From Faecalimonas umbilicata (GTDB lineage: Bacteria; Bacillota; Clostridia; Lachnospirales; Lachnospiraceae), in NCBI RefSeq assembly GCF_004346095.1, contig NZ_SLZV01000016.1, forward strand, positions 1 through 64,000: a stretch of DNA of 64,000 bases, written 5' to 3'. Shown here piece after piece: positions 26,495 to 35,692 of the stretch. Both the position numbers and the translations under genes were made by a program. The notes beneath the pieces were generated by a model. It was not told the origin of the DNA and did not search any database. It was given only the letters and a program-made list of their open reading frames with translations. How positions within the stretch are numbered: the stretch's first letter is position 1; each line of letters starts with the position of its first letter.

Positions 26495-27691
26495 ATGACA
26501 AAACAAAAAAACTACAAAAAAACACTTATAGCTTGCTATCTCGGTTTTGTTACCCAAGCGATATCTGCCAATTTCACTCCTCTGTTATTTTTGACGTTTA
26601 AGAACACTTATGGAATTGGATTTGAAAAGATTGCGTTGATTCCGATGGTATTCTATCTCACACAATTACTGATTGATCTTGCTGCCACAAAATTTGTTGA
26701 CAAAATAGGATACCGTACCTGTGTAGTTTCGTCTCAGGTGTTATCCGCAGCAGGGCTTGTTTCAATGGCTATTCTGCCTGAATTGCTTCCTGTTTCCTTT
26801 GCGGGTATTTTGATTGCAGTCATCCTTTATGCTATGGGCAGTGGTCTTATTGAAGTATTAGTAAGTCCGATTGTGGAAGCTTGTCCTTTTGAAAATAAAG
26901 ATGGGATGATGAGTTTACTACACTCCTTTTATTGTTGGGGGGCTGTAGGCGTGATTTTAGGTTCCACCCTCTTTTTTACAGTATTTGGTGTAGAAAATTG
27001 GAAGATACTTACAATGATTTGGGCAGTGGTGCCGTTATATAATGCATTCAATTTCATCTCTTGTCCGATGGAACGTTTAGTGGAAGATGGAAAGAGTATG
27101 CGGATCAGCCAATTGCTTAGATTGCCGTTGTTCTGGTTGATGATATTGCTTATGGTATGTTCCGGTGCATCTGAAGCGTCTATGGCTCAATGGGCATCTT
27201 CGTTTACAGAATCTGCGATGGGTGTTTCTAAAACGGTTGGTGATTTGGCGGGGCCTTGCCTGTTTGCGGTATTTATGGGAATATCTCGAATAGTATATGG
27301 AAAAATGAGCGAGAAGCTGGACTTGACTAAAACAATGTTGGCATGTGGTGTGTTATGCGTAATATGCTATTTGATGGCATCTCTGTCTTCGACACCAATG
27401 ATCGGATTGGCAGGCTGTGCCCTTTGCGGACTTTCGGTTGGAATTATGTGGCCAGGAACGATCAGTATTTCGTCACAGAAGTGTCCAAGGGGTGGCACGG
27501 CAATGTTTGCATTTTTAGCCCTGGCAGGAGATTTAGGCGCTACGATCAGTCCTGCAATGGTAGGAAATATTTCTAATATGTTTGGCGGGAATCTCAAAGT
27601 GGGATTGTTTGCTGCGACTGTATTTCCGCTGATACTGATTGTCGCCCTGGCTGTACAGTTGAAAGGAAAGCGGAAAGAAAAAACGGCATAG
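26495..27691 (+). CDS. Major facilitator superfamily transporter
   Basis: A 398-aa integral membrane protein with about 12 hydrophobic segments, short loops and a basic C-terminal tail (KGKRKEKTA). The organisation resembles the fucose-permease/MFS sugar family, with VDKIGYR in the loop after segment 2. AAAGGAG lies 6 bases before ATG 26495. The preceding AraC-type gene probably controls it. The substrate is not recognisable; a sugar, a sugar acid or a drug would all fit. The stop codon is inside the terminator stem at 27680-27710. Confidence 0.85.
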   Translation: MTKQKNYKKTLIACYLGFVTQAISANFTPLLFLTFKNTYGIGFEKIALIPMVFYLTQLLIDLAATKFVDKIGYRTCVVSSQVLSAAGLVSMAILPELLPVSFAGILIAVILYAMGSGLIEVLVSPIVEACPFENKDGMMSLLHSFYCWGAVGVILGSTLFFTVFGVENWKILTMIWAVVPLYNAFNFISCPMERLVEDGKSMRISQLLRLPLFWLMILLMVCSGASEASMAQWASSFTESAMGVSKTVGDLAGPCLFAVFMGISRIVYGKMSEKLDLTKTMLACGVLCVICYLMASLSSTPMIGLAGCALCGLSVGIMWPGTISISSQKCPRGGTAMFAFLALAGDLGATISPAMVGNISNMFGGNLKVGLFAATVFPLILIVALAVQLKGKRKEKTA

Positions 27692-27710
27692 CCAAAAGGC
27701 ATGCCGTTTT
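27680..27710 (+). terminator. Terminator overlapping the MFS stop codon
   Basis: AAAACGGCAT (27680-27689) pairs with ATGCCGTTTT (27701-27710). Confidence 0.65.
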
Positions 27711-27731
27711 AAAGTGAAAATTTGAGAGACA

Positions 27732-27777
27732 AAAATCATCGGGGCACCTTCCGGAAGAAAAGTGCCCCAATGATTTT
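27732..27777 (-). terminator. Terminator of tRNA-Leu(CAG), probably bidirectional
   Basis: AAAATCAT..GGGGCAC (27732-27747) pairs with GTGCCCC..ATGATTTT (27762-27777), leaving a T-rich end on the minus strand. It lies just downstream of the minus-strand tRNA. Confidence 0.7.
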
Positions 27778-27794
27778 ATCTCTGTTCAAATGTA

Positions 27795-27877
27795 TGCGGA
27801 AAATGGGACTTGAACCCACACGTGGTAACCCACACTAGAACCTGAATCTAGCTCGTCTGCCATTCCGACATTTCCGC
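27795..27877 (-). tRNA. tRNA-Leu (CAG)
   Basis: Class II tRNA of 83 nt on the minus strand. Acceptor GCGGAAA pairs with TTTCCGC; anticodon stem CTAGA/TCTAG encloses TTCAGGT, anticodon CAG. T-loop TTCAAGT. CCA is not encoded. Confidence 0.95.
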
Positions 27878-27888
27878 TAACAAAATGT

Positions 27889-27917
27889 ATTCTATCATAT
27901 GGAAAATGAAAAAGCAA
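27889..27917 (-). promoter_or_regulatory. Promoter of tRNA-Leu(CAG)
   Basis: Minus strand TTGCTT (27917-27912) and TAGAAT (27894-27889), 17 bp apart, 11 bp before the tRNA. Confidence 0.65.
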
Positions 27918-27935
27918 GAGAAAAATAAAAAAATG

Positions 27936-27963
27936 TTGACAAAATTGATTATTGTGATATACT
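27936..27963 (+). promoter_or_regulatory. Promoter of the fatty acid biosynthesis operon
   Basis: TTGACA at 27936-27941 and TATACT at 27958-27963 with a 16-bp spacer, 50 bp upstream of fabH. Confidence 0.8.
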
Positions 27964-27975
27964 TTGAATATCAAA
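27963..27975. promoter_or_regulatory. FabT-like operator at the fab promoter
   Basis: TTTGAATATCAAA is a 13-bp palindrome that abuts and overlaps the -10 element. The known FabT box of streptococci is a TTTGATTATCAAA-type palindrome, and a FabT-type gene ends this operon (38597). Binding would block RNA polymerase. Confidence 0.65.
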
Positions 27976-28015
27976 ATATTTTAAAACAAAATAATAAGAA
28001 AGAAAAAGTAAAACA

Positions 28016-28945
28016 ATGGTAGGAAGAGTGACAGGAACCGGCTCGTATGTGCCGGAGAACTATTATGACAATTATGATTTAGAGAAGTTTGTGGATACGA
28101 GTGATTCATGGATTCGGGAACGGACCGGGATCGCAAGACGACATATTATATCAGAAGAAGAGACAACGGTCACGATGGCATGGAAAGCTTCCGAGAGGGC
28201 GCTGGAAGATGCAAAGATTCATCCAGAGGAAATTGATCTGATCATTGTAGCGACGATTTCTTCGAATGTAGTCCTTCCGTGTACCGCATGTGAGGTGCAG
28301 AAGAAACTTGGCGCGAAACATGCAGTCTGTTTTGATCTAAATGCAGCATGTACAGGATTTCTATTTGCTTACAATACTGCGCAGACTTATATTGCAGCGG
28401 GACTTGCAAAATGCGCACTTGTTATAGGAACCGAGAGTTTGTCTAAGCTTGTGGACTGGACAGACAGGAGTACTTGCATTTTGTTCGGTGACGGAGCAGG
28501 AGCCGCTATACTTCAGGCAGAAGAGGGCGATTTTCCGTCGATGGTATTCCATTCAAACGGGGCACAGGGGGAGGCGCTCTCCTGTGGCAGTAGAGAAGAC
28601 TATATTCATATGGATGGACAGGCGGTATTTAAATTTGCGGTCCGACAAGTGCCTCTATGTATCAGCGAATTGTTAGAGAAGGAGGGGCTTGCACCGGAAG
28701 ATATTGATTACTTTATCCTGCATCAGGCGAATCAGAGAATTGTAGAGGCAGTTGCAAGGAGGCTTGGACTTACAGTAGAAAAATTTCCAATGAACCTTCA
28801 GGAGTATGGAAATACTTCCTCGGCAAGTATTCCAATCCTGCTTGCTGAGCTGAAGCGATCCGGTGTACTGAAAAAGGGACAGAAGATTGTGCTGGCAGGG
28901 TTTGGAGCAGGACTTTCCTGGGGAGCCACATTGATTGAGTGGTAA
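28016..28945 (+). CDS. fabH: 3-oxoacyl-ACP synthase III (KAS III)
   Basis: Starts fatty acid synthesis by condensing acetyl-CoA (or a branched primer) with malonyl-ACP. The 309-aa thiolase-fold enzyme has catalytic Cys112 in NAACTGF, His in LHQANQRI and Asn in GNTSSASIP, the KAS III Cys-His-Asn triad. N-terminal SWIRERTGI is typical. First gene of a 12-gene operon, starting 53 bp after the predicted -10. The ribosome binding site is weak (AAAGAAAAAG). Primer preference cannot be inferred. Confidence 0.95.
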   Translation: MVGRVTGTGSYVPENYYDNYDLEKFVDTSDSWIRERTGIARRHIISEEETTVTMAWKASERALEDAKIHPEEIDLIIVATISSNVVLPCTACEVQKKLGAKHAVCFDLNAACTGFLFAYNTAQTYIAAGLAKCALVIGTESLSKLVDWTDRSTCILFGDGAGAAILQAEEGDFPSMVFHSNGAQGEALSCGSREDYIHMDGQAVFKFAVRQVPLCISELLEKEGLAPEDIDYFILHQANQRIVEAVARRLGLTVEKFPMNLQEYGNTSSASIPILLAELKRSGVLKKGQKIVLAGFGAGLSWGATLIEW

Positions 28946-29062
28946 TAAAAAGGGTAATTCCCGGAGAAATGAAAGATGTTTCTGCCGGATTACAAATAAA
29001 ATGAAAAAATGAAAAACGCATGCAGACCATATGCATGTAAGAGAAAAAGGAGAATATTCACT

Positions 29063-29281
29063 ATGTTAGAAAAGGTAAAAGAAATTGTAGCAGATTCATT
29101 AGGAGCAGATGTAAGTACATTGACTGCAGAGTCATCTTTTAAGGAAGATCTGGGAGCAGATTCCCTTGACTTATTTGAGATGGTTATGGCTTTTGAGGAA
29201 GAATTTGGAAGAGAGATTCCGACAGAGGATTTAGAACAGCTGACAACAATCGGAGCAGTTGTTGCATACTTAGAGAAATAA
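29063..29281 (+). CDS. acpP: Acyl carrier protein
   Basis: A 72-aa acidic protein that carries acyl chains on a 4'-phosphopantetheine attached to Ser34 in the motif GADSLDLFE. AAAAAGGAG at 29044-29052 supports ATG 29063; an in-frame ATG at 29009 would add a basic, cysteine-containing segment that does not belong to the family. It lies between fabH and fabK. Confidence 0.95.
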   Translation: MLEKVKEIVADSLGADVSTLTAESSFKEDLGADSLDLFEMVMAFEEEFGREIPTEDLEQLTTIGAVVAYLEK

Positions 29282-29309
29282 AAAAGACAGGAAAAGGAAA
29301 GGTGTCCGT

Positions 29310-30248
29310 ATGAGAACAGATGTGACAAAACTACTTGAAATTGAATATCCGATCCTTCAGGGAGGAATGGCATGGGTTGCAGAGCATCATCTTGCAGCCG
29401 CTGTATCCGAAGCCGGAGGTCTGGGATTGATCGGAGCAGCGAGCGCGCCGGGAGAATGGGTGCGGGAGCAGATCCGGAAGGTGAAAGAGCGAACAGAGAA
29501 GCCGTTTGGAGTCAACATTATGCTGATGAGTCCATATGCCGATGAAGTAGCGAAAGTCGTGGCGGAAGAAGGTGTGAAGGTTGTGACGACCGGCGCAGGA
29601 AATCCGGAAAAATATATGAAACTGTGGAAGGATGCGGGCATCAAAGTTATTCCAGTTGTGGCATCCGTCGCGTTGGCAAAGAGAATGGAACGGTGTGGCG
29701 CAGATGCGGTTGTGGCAGAAGGTTCTGAGGCGGGGGGACATATCGGAGAAAATACGACGATGGTTCTCGTTCCTCAGATTGCCGATGCAGTATCCATCCC
29801 GGTCATTGCAGCGGGAGGAATTGCAGATGGGCGCGGGGTTGCAGCATCCTTGATGCTGGGGGCATCCGCAGTGCAGGTTGGCACACACTTTGTCGTGACA
29901 AAGGAGTCGGTGGTGCACGAAAATTATAAGAAATGTATTATCAAAGCGAAAGATATTGATTCAAAAGTAACAGGAAGAAGTACCGGACATCCAATCCGTG
30001 TACTGAGAAATCAGATGACAAAAGAATACCTTCGGCTGGAAAAAGAAGGAGCTTCTTTTGAGGAATTGGAAAAGCTTACGCTGGGAGCGCTTAGAAAGGC
30101 AGTCGTGGAAGGAGATGTAGTCAATGGCAGTCTGATGGCAGGATTAAGTGCAGGTCTTGTCAAAGAGGAATTCAGCTGTCGGGAATTGATTCAAAAACTG
30201 ATGAGCGAGGCGGAAGCGTGTCTGAAAGGGGCGAAGCTTTATGAGTAA
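29310..30248 (+). CDS. fabK: Enoyl-ACP reductase II (FabK, FMN enzyme)
   Basis: Reduces trans-2-enoyl-ACP with NAD(P)H and FMN in the last step of each elongation cycle. The 312-aa TIM-barrel protein starts with the typical YPILQGGMAW and has EGSEAGGHIG and AAGGIADGRG for flavin phosphate binding. FabK is insensitive to triclosan, unlike FabI. It overlaps the fabD start by 8 bp, so translation is coupled. No fabI is in the operon. Confidence 0.94.
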   Translation: MRTDVTKLLEIEYPILQGGMAWVAEHHLAAAVSEAGGLGLIGAASAPGEWVREQIRKVKERTEKPFGVNIMLMSPYADEVAKVVAEEGVKVVTTGAGNPEKYMKLWKDAGIKVIPVVASVALAKRMERCGADAVVAEGSEAGGHIGENTTMVLVPQIADAVSIPVIAAGGIADGRGVAASLMLGASAVQVGTHFVVTKESVVHENYKKCIIKAKDIDSKVTGRSTGHPIRVLRNQMTKEYLRLEKEGASFEELEKLTLGALRKAVVEGDVVNGSLMAGLSAGLVKEEFSCRELIQKLMSEAEACLKGAKLYE

Positions 30249-31188
30249 AATAGCATTTATTTTCCCGGGACAGGGTGCACAGAAGACTGGTATGGGAAAA
30301 GATTTTTATGAACAAAGCCAGAGGGCAGCAGAAATTTATGATGCTGCATCTAAGAGGCTAAAAGAAGAAATGGAAATAGACATCAGAACTCTTTGTTTTG
30401 ATGAGAATGATAAATTAGACCAGACAGCTTACACACAGGCAGCGCTTGTGACTACTTGTCTTGCGATGGCAAGGACCTTAGAAGAAAAGGGGGTTCGTGC
30501 AGATATAACGGCGGGTCTAAGTCTGGGAGAATACTGTGCTATTGCAGTAGCAGGCGGAATGTCTGATCTGGACGCAGTCTGGGCAGTACGAAAAAGAGGA
30601 GTCCTTATGGAAGAGGCAGTGCCGACGGGAGTTGGTGCAATGGCAGCAGTTCTGGGACTTTCTGCAGAGCAGATCGAGAAAGTAACAGAGGAGATCAAGG
30701 GAGTGACGGTCGCAAACTATAATTGCCCGGGACAAGTGGTGATCACCGGGGAAACGGACAGTGTGGATGCGGCAAAAGAAAAACTATTGGAGTGTGGTGC
30801 CAAGAGAGTACTTCCGCTAAATGTGAGTGGTCCATTTCATTCGCCGATGTTAAAAGAGGCAGGAGAAAAGCTGTCCGAGGTGCTTGACCAGATCCACTTC
30901 CATGAGCTGGAGCTTCCATATGTGACAAATGTGACAGCAGAACCGATCACGGATATTTGTAAGACAAAAGAACTGCTGAAGGAGCAAGTGGCGGCCTCTG
31001 TCAGATGGCAGCAGAGTATGGAGCGGATGATCGAAGATGGTGTAGATACATTTATAGAGATTGGTCCGGGAAAGACACTGGCAGGCTTTTTAAAGAAGAT
31101 CAATCGAACGGTCACGGTTATGAACATTAGTTGCATTGAAGATGTGGATAAAGTAGCTTCGGCAGTAAATCTATGTGGAGAACTTTAA
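30241..31188 (+). CDS. fabD: Malonyl-CoA:ACP transacylase
   Basis: Transfers malonyl groups from CoA to ACP. The 315-aa protein has FPGQGAQ at the N-terminus, the nucleophile Ser94 in GLSLGEY, the arginine-bearing VRKRG region, and the catalytic His in GPFHSPM. It overlaps fabK by 8 bp and is followed by fabG after about 70 bp. Length is normal. Confidence 0.95.
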   Translation: MSKIAFIFPGQGAQKTGMGKDFYEQSQRAAEIYDAASKRLKEEMEIDIRTLCFDENDKLDQTAYTQAALVTTCLAMARTLEEKGVRADITAGLSLGEYCAIAVAGGMSDLDAVWAVRKRGVLMEEAVPTGVGAMAAVLGLSAEQIEKVTEEIKGVTVANYNCPGQVVITGETDSVDAAKEKLLECGAKRVLPLNVSGPFHSPMLKEAGEKLSEVLDQIHFHELELPYVTNVTAEPITDICKTKELLKEQVAASVRWQQSMERMIEDGVDTFIEIGPGKTLAGFLKKINRTVTVMNISCIEDVDKVASAVNLCGEL

Positions 31189-31261
31189 TGGGAAGGAAAG
31201 CGCCCGGAAGAATCTGACAGAAAGGAAGCAGAGAGGATAGCATTCTCTGGTAGGAAAAAAG

Positions 31262-32050
31262 ATGGATAGAAAAGAAGAACAAAATCAGGAAAGAAACAGA
31301 CAGAAAGAAATTTTTGCGGGAAAAGTTGCGGTTGTGACTGGAGCTTCTCGTGGGATTGGACGTGCAATCGCTCTGGAACTTGCCCGAAAAGGAGCAATGG
31401 TTGTGATCAACTATAACGGATCGGAAGAACGAGCGCGGGAAGTACAGAAGTGTATCGAAGAAGAAGGAAATGAAGCAGCTATCATGCAGTGCGATGTATC
31501 TGACTTTCAGGCATGCGAAGCATTTTTCAAAAAGGTGATCGAACAGTTTGGAAGGCTGGATATTCTTGTAAATAATGCGGGAATTACGAAAGATGGATTG
31601 TTGATGAAGCTGTCTGAGCATGATTTTGACAGTGTGGTGGATACAAATCTGAAAGGAAGCTTTCACTGTATGAGATTTGCGGCAAGACAGATGATCCGGC
31701 AGAGAAGTGGAAGGATCATCAATCTGTCCTCTGTTTCCGGTGTAATGGGAAATGCAGGGCAGACAAATTATTCTGCGTCAAAAGCAGGCGTGATTGGGCT
31801 GACAAAAGCGGCAGCGCGGGAGCTGGCGGCAAAAAATATTACAGTGAATGCAATTGCACCTGGATTTATTGCAACAGATATGACAGAAAAACTTTCCGAT
31901 CGCGTAAGAGAAACGGTGGTGACACAGATTCCGATGGGGCATTTCGGGACAGTGGAAGATATTGCACATGCGGCAGTATTTCTTGCTACAGAAGAAGCGG
32001 CATATATTACCGGGCAGGTACTCTGTGTGGACGGCGGAATGGCAATGTAG
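31262..32050 (+). CDS. fabG: 3-oxoacyl-ACP reductase
   Basis: NADPH-dependent reduction of 3-oxoacyl-ACP to 3-hydroxyacyl-ACP. The 262-aa SDR has TGASRGIG near residue 27, NNAGI, the Ser-Tyr-Lys triad in NLSSVSG and YSASKAG, and IAPGFI(A)TDM. The N-terminus is about 17 residues longer and very polar compared with most FabG proteins; a later start is not supported by a better ribosome binding site. It lies between fabD and fabF. Confidence 0.94.
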   Translation: MDRKEEQNQERNRQKEIFAGKVAVVTGASRGIGRAIALELARKGAMVVINYNGSEERAREVQKCIEEEGNEAAIMQCDVSDFQACEAFFKKVIEQFGRLDILVNNAGITKDGLLMKLSEHDFDSVVDTNLKGSFHCMRFAARQMIRQRSGRIINLSSVSGVMGNAGQTNYSASKAGVIGLTKAAARELAAKNITVNAIAPGFIATDMTEKLSDRVRETVVTQIPMGHFGTVEDIAHAAVFLATEEAAYITGQVLCVDGGMAM

Positions 32051-32068
32051 AAAATGAGGGAGAACGAC

Positions 32069-33304
32069 ATGAAAAGAAGAGTAGTTGTGACAGGATTAGG
32101 AGCAGTGACTCCGATCGGCAATAATGTGGAAACATTCTGGAATGGAATCAAAGAGGGAAAAGTCGGGATCGGGCCGATCACAAAGTTTGATACAGCTGAG
32201 TACAAAGTAAAGATTGCGGCGGAAGTGAAAGGGTTTTCCGCAAAAGAACATATGGATTTTAAGGCGGCAAAACGAATGGAATTATTTTCCCAGTATGCAG
32301 TGGCGGCGGCAAAAGAGGCCTGTGCGGATGCCGGACTTGAGATGGAAAAAGAGGATCCATATCGGGTAGGAGTCATTGTAGGATCTGGAATCGGAAGTCT
32401 TGCCACAGTCGAGAAAGAGTATGAAAAGATACTGGAAAAAGGGCCGGCAAGAGTCAATCCGCTCATGGTGCCATTGATGATCTCTAATATGGCAGCAGGA
32501 AACGTGTCGATTCACACTGGAGCCAAGGGAAAATGTACAAGTGTTGTTACAGCCTGTGCATCTGGAACCAATTCGATTGGAGATGCGTTCCGGGCAATTC
32601 AGTATGGCGATGCAGATGTGATGTTTGCAGGTGGAAGTGAGAGCTGCATCTGTCCGACCGGAGTTGCAGGGTTTACGGCATTGACTGCATTGACAACAAC
32701 AGAAGATCCACTTCGTGCCTCCATCCCGTTTGACAAGGAACGGAGCGGATTTGTGCTTGGAGAAGGAGCGGGCATTGTTGTGCTTGAAGAATTAGAACAC
32801 GCAAAGGCAAGAGGAGCGAGAATCTACGCAGAAGTCATCGGATATGGCTGTACTGCCGATGCATTTCATATTACTTCTCCGGCGGAAGATGGAAGCGGCG
32901 CCCAAAAGGCAATGCAGCTTGCGATGGAGGAGGCAGGAATTGCTCCGGAAGAGGTGGATTATATCAATGCACATGGAACAAGCACCCACCACAATGACTT
33001 GTTTGAAACAAGGGCAGTGATCGCTGCATTTGGAGAGGCAGCACATAAACTTAAGATCAATTCTACAAAATCGATGATCGGCCATCTGCTCGGAGCGGCA
33101 GGCGCTGTGGAATTTATTACTTGTGTCAAATCCATAGAAGAAGGGTTTATCCATCAGACTGTGGGAACTATGGAGGCAGATCAAGAGTGCACACTTGATT
33201 ATGTGCTCGGTGCGCCTGTCAGACAGGAAGTGTGCTGTGCGATGAGTAACTCACTTGGATTTGGCGGGCATAATGCAACACTTCTGATCAGAAAGTATCA
33301 TTAG
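32069..33304 (+). CDS. fabF: 3-oxoacyl-ACP synthase II (KAS II)
   Basis: Elongating condensing enzyme, 411 aa. The catalytic Cys163 lies in TACASGTN; the two His are in HGTSTHHND and SMIGHLLGAAG, giving the Cys-His-His triad. GAGGGAG precedes the ATG at 32069 and homology begins MKRRVVVTGLG; the earlier in-frame ATG 32054 is less likely. It is 18 bp after fabG. No fabB is in the operon. Confidence 0.95.
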   Translation: MKRRVVVTGLGAVTPIGNNVETFWNGIKEGKVGIGPITKFDTAEYKVKIAAEVKGFSAKEHMDFKAAKRMELFSQYAVAAAKEACADAGLEMEKEDPYRVGVIVGSGIGSLATVEKEYEKILEKGPARVNPLMVPLMISNMAAGNVSIHTGAKGKCTSVVTACASGTNSIGDAFRAIQYGDADVMFAGGSESCICPTGVAGFTALTALTTTEDPLRASIPFDKERSGFVLGEGAGIVVLEELEHAKARGARIYAEVIGYGCTADAFHITSPAEDGSGAQKAMQLAMEEAGIAPEEVDYINAHGTSTHHNDLFETRAVIAAFGEAAHKLKINSTKSMIGHLLGAAGAVEFITCVKSIEEGFIHQTVGTMEADQECTLDYVLGAPVRQEVCCAMSNSLGFGGHNATLLIRKYH

Positions 33305-33353
33305 TACGATCGGATTCGCTTTCAGAAAGTCATTGGGAAAAGAGGTACAAGAA

Positions 33354-33890
33354 ATGGAAACAGAACAGTTAATACAGCTGATTCAGGCGGTGTCTGCATC
33401 CGAACTGACACAGTTTAAGTATGAAGAAAAGGGAGTGAAGCTCTCTCTTAGAAAAGGAGAAAAAAGGACTGGATACCCTGCCGGTACAACGGCAGAAGGA
33501 GATATGGAAAGTCAGATCGGTTTCTCCGGAAATGCAACTTCCGGGAAGAAAATGACAGAGGAAGAGGCAAGCAGATTGGATTCGCAGAAAGAAAAGAAGC
33601 AGGAGAATCTGGTACAGAGTTGCGAGGAAGTTCAGGAGGAACCAGAAGGAACGATTGTGACCTCACCGCTTGTCGGAACATTTTATGAAGCTCCGGCAGA
33701 GGGAGAAGCGCCTTATGTGAAAGTGGGCGATATTGTTCAGAAAGGGCAGATGCTTGCAATCGTGGAGGCGATGAAGCTGATGAATGACATTGAAAGCGAT
33801 TTTGCAGGTACTGTGGCAGAAATCTATGTGGCAAATGGAGAGGCTGTTTCTTACGGACAACCGCTGTTTCGAATTGTAGAAGGGAAGTAG
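33354..33890 (+). CDS. accB: Biotin carboxyl carrier protein of acetyl-CoA carboxylase
   Basis: Carries carboxybiotin between AccC and the carboxyltransferase. The 178-aa protein has an N-terminal oligomerisation region, a charged Glu/Lys/Ser-rich linker (about 40-105) and a C-terminal biotinyl domain with Lys141 in the motif VEAMKLMND. AGAGGTAC precedes the ATG at 33354; an earlier ATG at 33333 is possible but less supported. The long flexible linker is normal for Firmicutes. Confidence 0.94.
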   Translation: METEQLIQLIQAVSASELTQFKYEEKGVKLSLRKGEKRTGYPAGTTAEGDMESQIGFSGNATSGKKMTEEEASRLDSQKEKKQENLVQSCEEVQEEPEGTIVTSPLVGTFYEAPAEGEAPYVKVGDIVQKGQMLAIVEAMKLMNDIESDFAGTVAEIYVANGEAVSYGQPLFRIVEGK

Positions 33891-33894
33891 AGAG

Positions 33895-34323
33895 ATGAAA
33901 CGATTGAATGTAAAGGAAATAGAAGCGATTATTCCACATCGCCATCCATTTCTTCTGATTGATTACATAGAAGATTATGAGCCGGGAAAATATGCGGTCG
34001 GATATAAATGTGTGAGTTATCGGGAGGAATTTTTCAAAGGACATTTCCCGCAAGAACCGGTGATGCCGGGAGTATTGATCGTGGAGGCGCTGGCGCAGGT
34101 TGGAGCTGTAGCTATTTTGAGCATGGAGGAAAATCAAGGCAAAACAGCTTATTTCGGAGGAATCCAGAAATGTCGCTTTCGTGAGAAAGTGATTCCGGGA
34201 GATCAATTGAAACTGGAAACAAAAATCATCAGACAGAAAGGACCGCTTGGAATTGGTGAGGCAGTCGCAAGTGTGAATGGGAAAATCGCAGCGACTGCAG
34301 AGCTGACGTTTATGGTAGGATAG
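33895..34323 (+). CDS. fabZ: 3-hydroxyacyl-ACP dehydratase
   Basis: Dehydrates 3-hydroxyacyl-ACP to enoyl-ACP. The 142-aa hot-dog protein has HRHPFLLID (catalytic His) and EEFFKGHFPQEPVMPGVLIVEALAQ-type central helix with the catalytic Glu. It sits 4 bp after accB. FabZ without FabA, as is usual for Firmicutes; isomerisation to unsaturated chains, if any, is not evident here. Confidence 0.95.
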   Translation: MKRLNVKEIEAIIPHRHPFLLIDYIEDYEPGKYAVGYKCVSYREEFFKGHFPQEPVMPGVLIVEALAQVGAVAILSMEENQGKTAYFGGIQKCRFREKVIPGDQLKLETKIIRQKGPLGIGEAVASVNGKIAATAELTFMVG

Positions 34324-34339
34324 GAAAAAGGGTGGAACT

Positions 34340-35680
34340 ATGATAAAGAAAGTGTTAGTCGCGAACCGCGGAGAAATCGCGGTGCGTATTATAAGGGCAT
34401 GTAGGGAGATGGGAATTGAGACAGTTGCAGTGTATTCGCAGGCAGATGAGGAGGCGCTTCATACACAGCTTGCAGATGAAGCAATCTGTATCGGACCGGC
34501 GTCATCTTCGGAAAGCTATCTGAATATGGAGCAGATCATCAGTGCCACCTTAGTATCCGGGGCAGATGCCATTCATCCAGGATTTGGATTTTTATCGGAG
34601 AACAGTAAATTTGTGGAACTGTGTGAGAAATGCAACATTACGTTTATCGGTCCTTCCTCTGAAGTGATTCAAAAGATGGGGAATAAAGCACAGGCGCGGA
34701 GCACAATGATAGAAGCGGGTGTTCCGGTCATTCCGGGAAGTAAGGAAGCAGTAAGGGACGTTTCACATGGCGCTGAAATTGCAGAGGAGATCGGTTATCC
34801 GGTAATGATCAAGGCGGCGCTTGGAGGCGGCGGCAAGGGAATGCGTGTGGCAGAAACCCGCGAGACATTTGCGGCAAGCTTTCAGACGGCTCAGAAAGAA
34901 GCACAGATGGCGTTCGGAGATGGAACGATGTATCTTGAGCGATTTGTGAGAAATCCACGGCATATTGAATTTCAGATTCTGGCAGATTGTTACGGGAACG
35001 TAATCCATTTGGGAGAGCGTGACTGTTCGATTCAGAGAAATCATCAGAAGATGATTGAGGAGTCACCGTCTGTGGTGATTGATGAGGAACTTCGCAGTAG
35101 AATGGGACAGGCGGCAGTGCAGGCGGCAAAGGCGGCAGGCTATACCAATGCAGGAACCATTGAATTTCTTCTGGAAAGAGATGGTCAGTTCTATTTTATG
35201 GAGATGAATACGCGGATTCAGGTGGAGCATCCGGTGACAGAGTGGGTGACCGGGATCGATCTGATCCAGGAACAGATACGGATTGCATCCGGACTTCCGC
35301 TGTCTTACCGGCAGGAGGACATCAAGCTTTCCGGGCATGCGATTGAGTGCAGGATCAATGCGGAAAATCCGGACAAAAATTTCCGTCCATCTCCGGGTAC
35401 GATCACAGATCTTTATCTGCCAGGCGGAAAGGGCGTGCGGATTGACACGGCGATTTACAGCGGATATACAGTTCCGGCATATTATGATTCTATGCTGGCG
35501 AAGCTGATCGTACATGCAGATACAAGAGAACAGGCGATCAGCAAAATGCGTACTGCGCTTGGCGAAGTGATCATCGAAGGAATTGACACGAATATTGATT
35601 ATCAGTATGAAATTATGAATCATCCGGATTATCAATCCGGAAAGATTGATATTGAATTTATCTCTAAATGGCAGAGGTAG
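34340..35680 (+). CDS. accC: Biotin carboxylase of acetyl-CoA carboxylase
   Basis: ATP-dependent carboxylation of AccB biotin. The 446-aa protein has KVLVANRGEIAVRI at the N-terminus, an ATP-grasp domain with LGGGGKGMR near residue 160, the EMNTRIQVEHPVTE active-site segment near 290, and the C-terminal biotin-carboxylase fold (IECRINAENP). RBS AAAGGGTGG precedes it. It lies between fabZ and the fused carboxyltransferase. Confidence 0.96.
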   Translation: MIKKVLVANRGEIAVRIIRACREMGIETVAVYSQADEEALHTQLADEAICIGPASSSESYLNMEQIISATLVSGADAIHPGFGFLSENSKFVELCEKCNITFIGPSSEVIQKMGNKAQARSTMIEAGVPVIPGSKEAVRDVSHGAEIAEEIGYPVMIKAALGGGGKGMRVAETRETFAASFQTAQKEAQMAFGDGTMYLERFVRNPRHIEFQILADCYGNVIHLGERDCSIQRNHQKMIEESPSVVIDEELRSRMGQAAVQAAKAAGYTNAGTIEFLLERDGQFYFMEMNTRIQVEHPVTEWVTGIDLIQEQIRIASGLPLSYRQEDIKLSGHAIECRINAENPDKNFRPSPGTITDLYLPGGKGVRIDTAIYSGYTVPAYYDSMLAKLIVHADTREQAISKMRTALGEVIIEGIDTNIDYQYEIMNHPDYQSGKIDIEFISKWQR

Positions 35681-35692
35681 GAGTGAAAAGAC

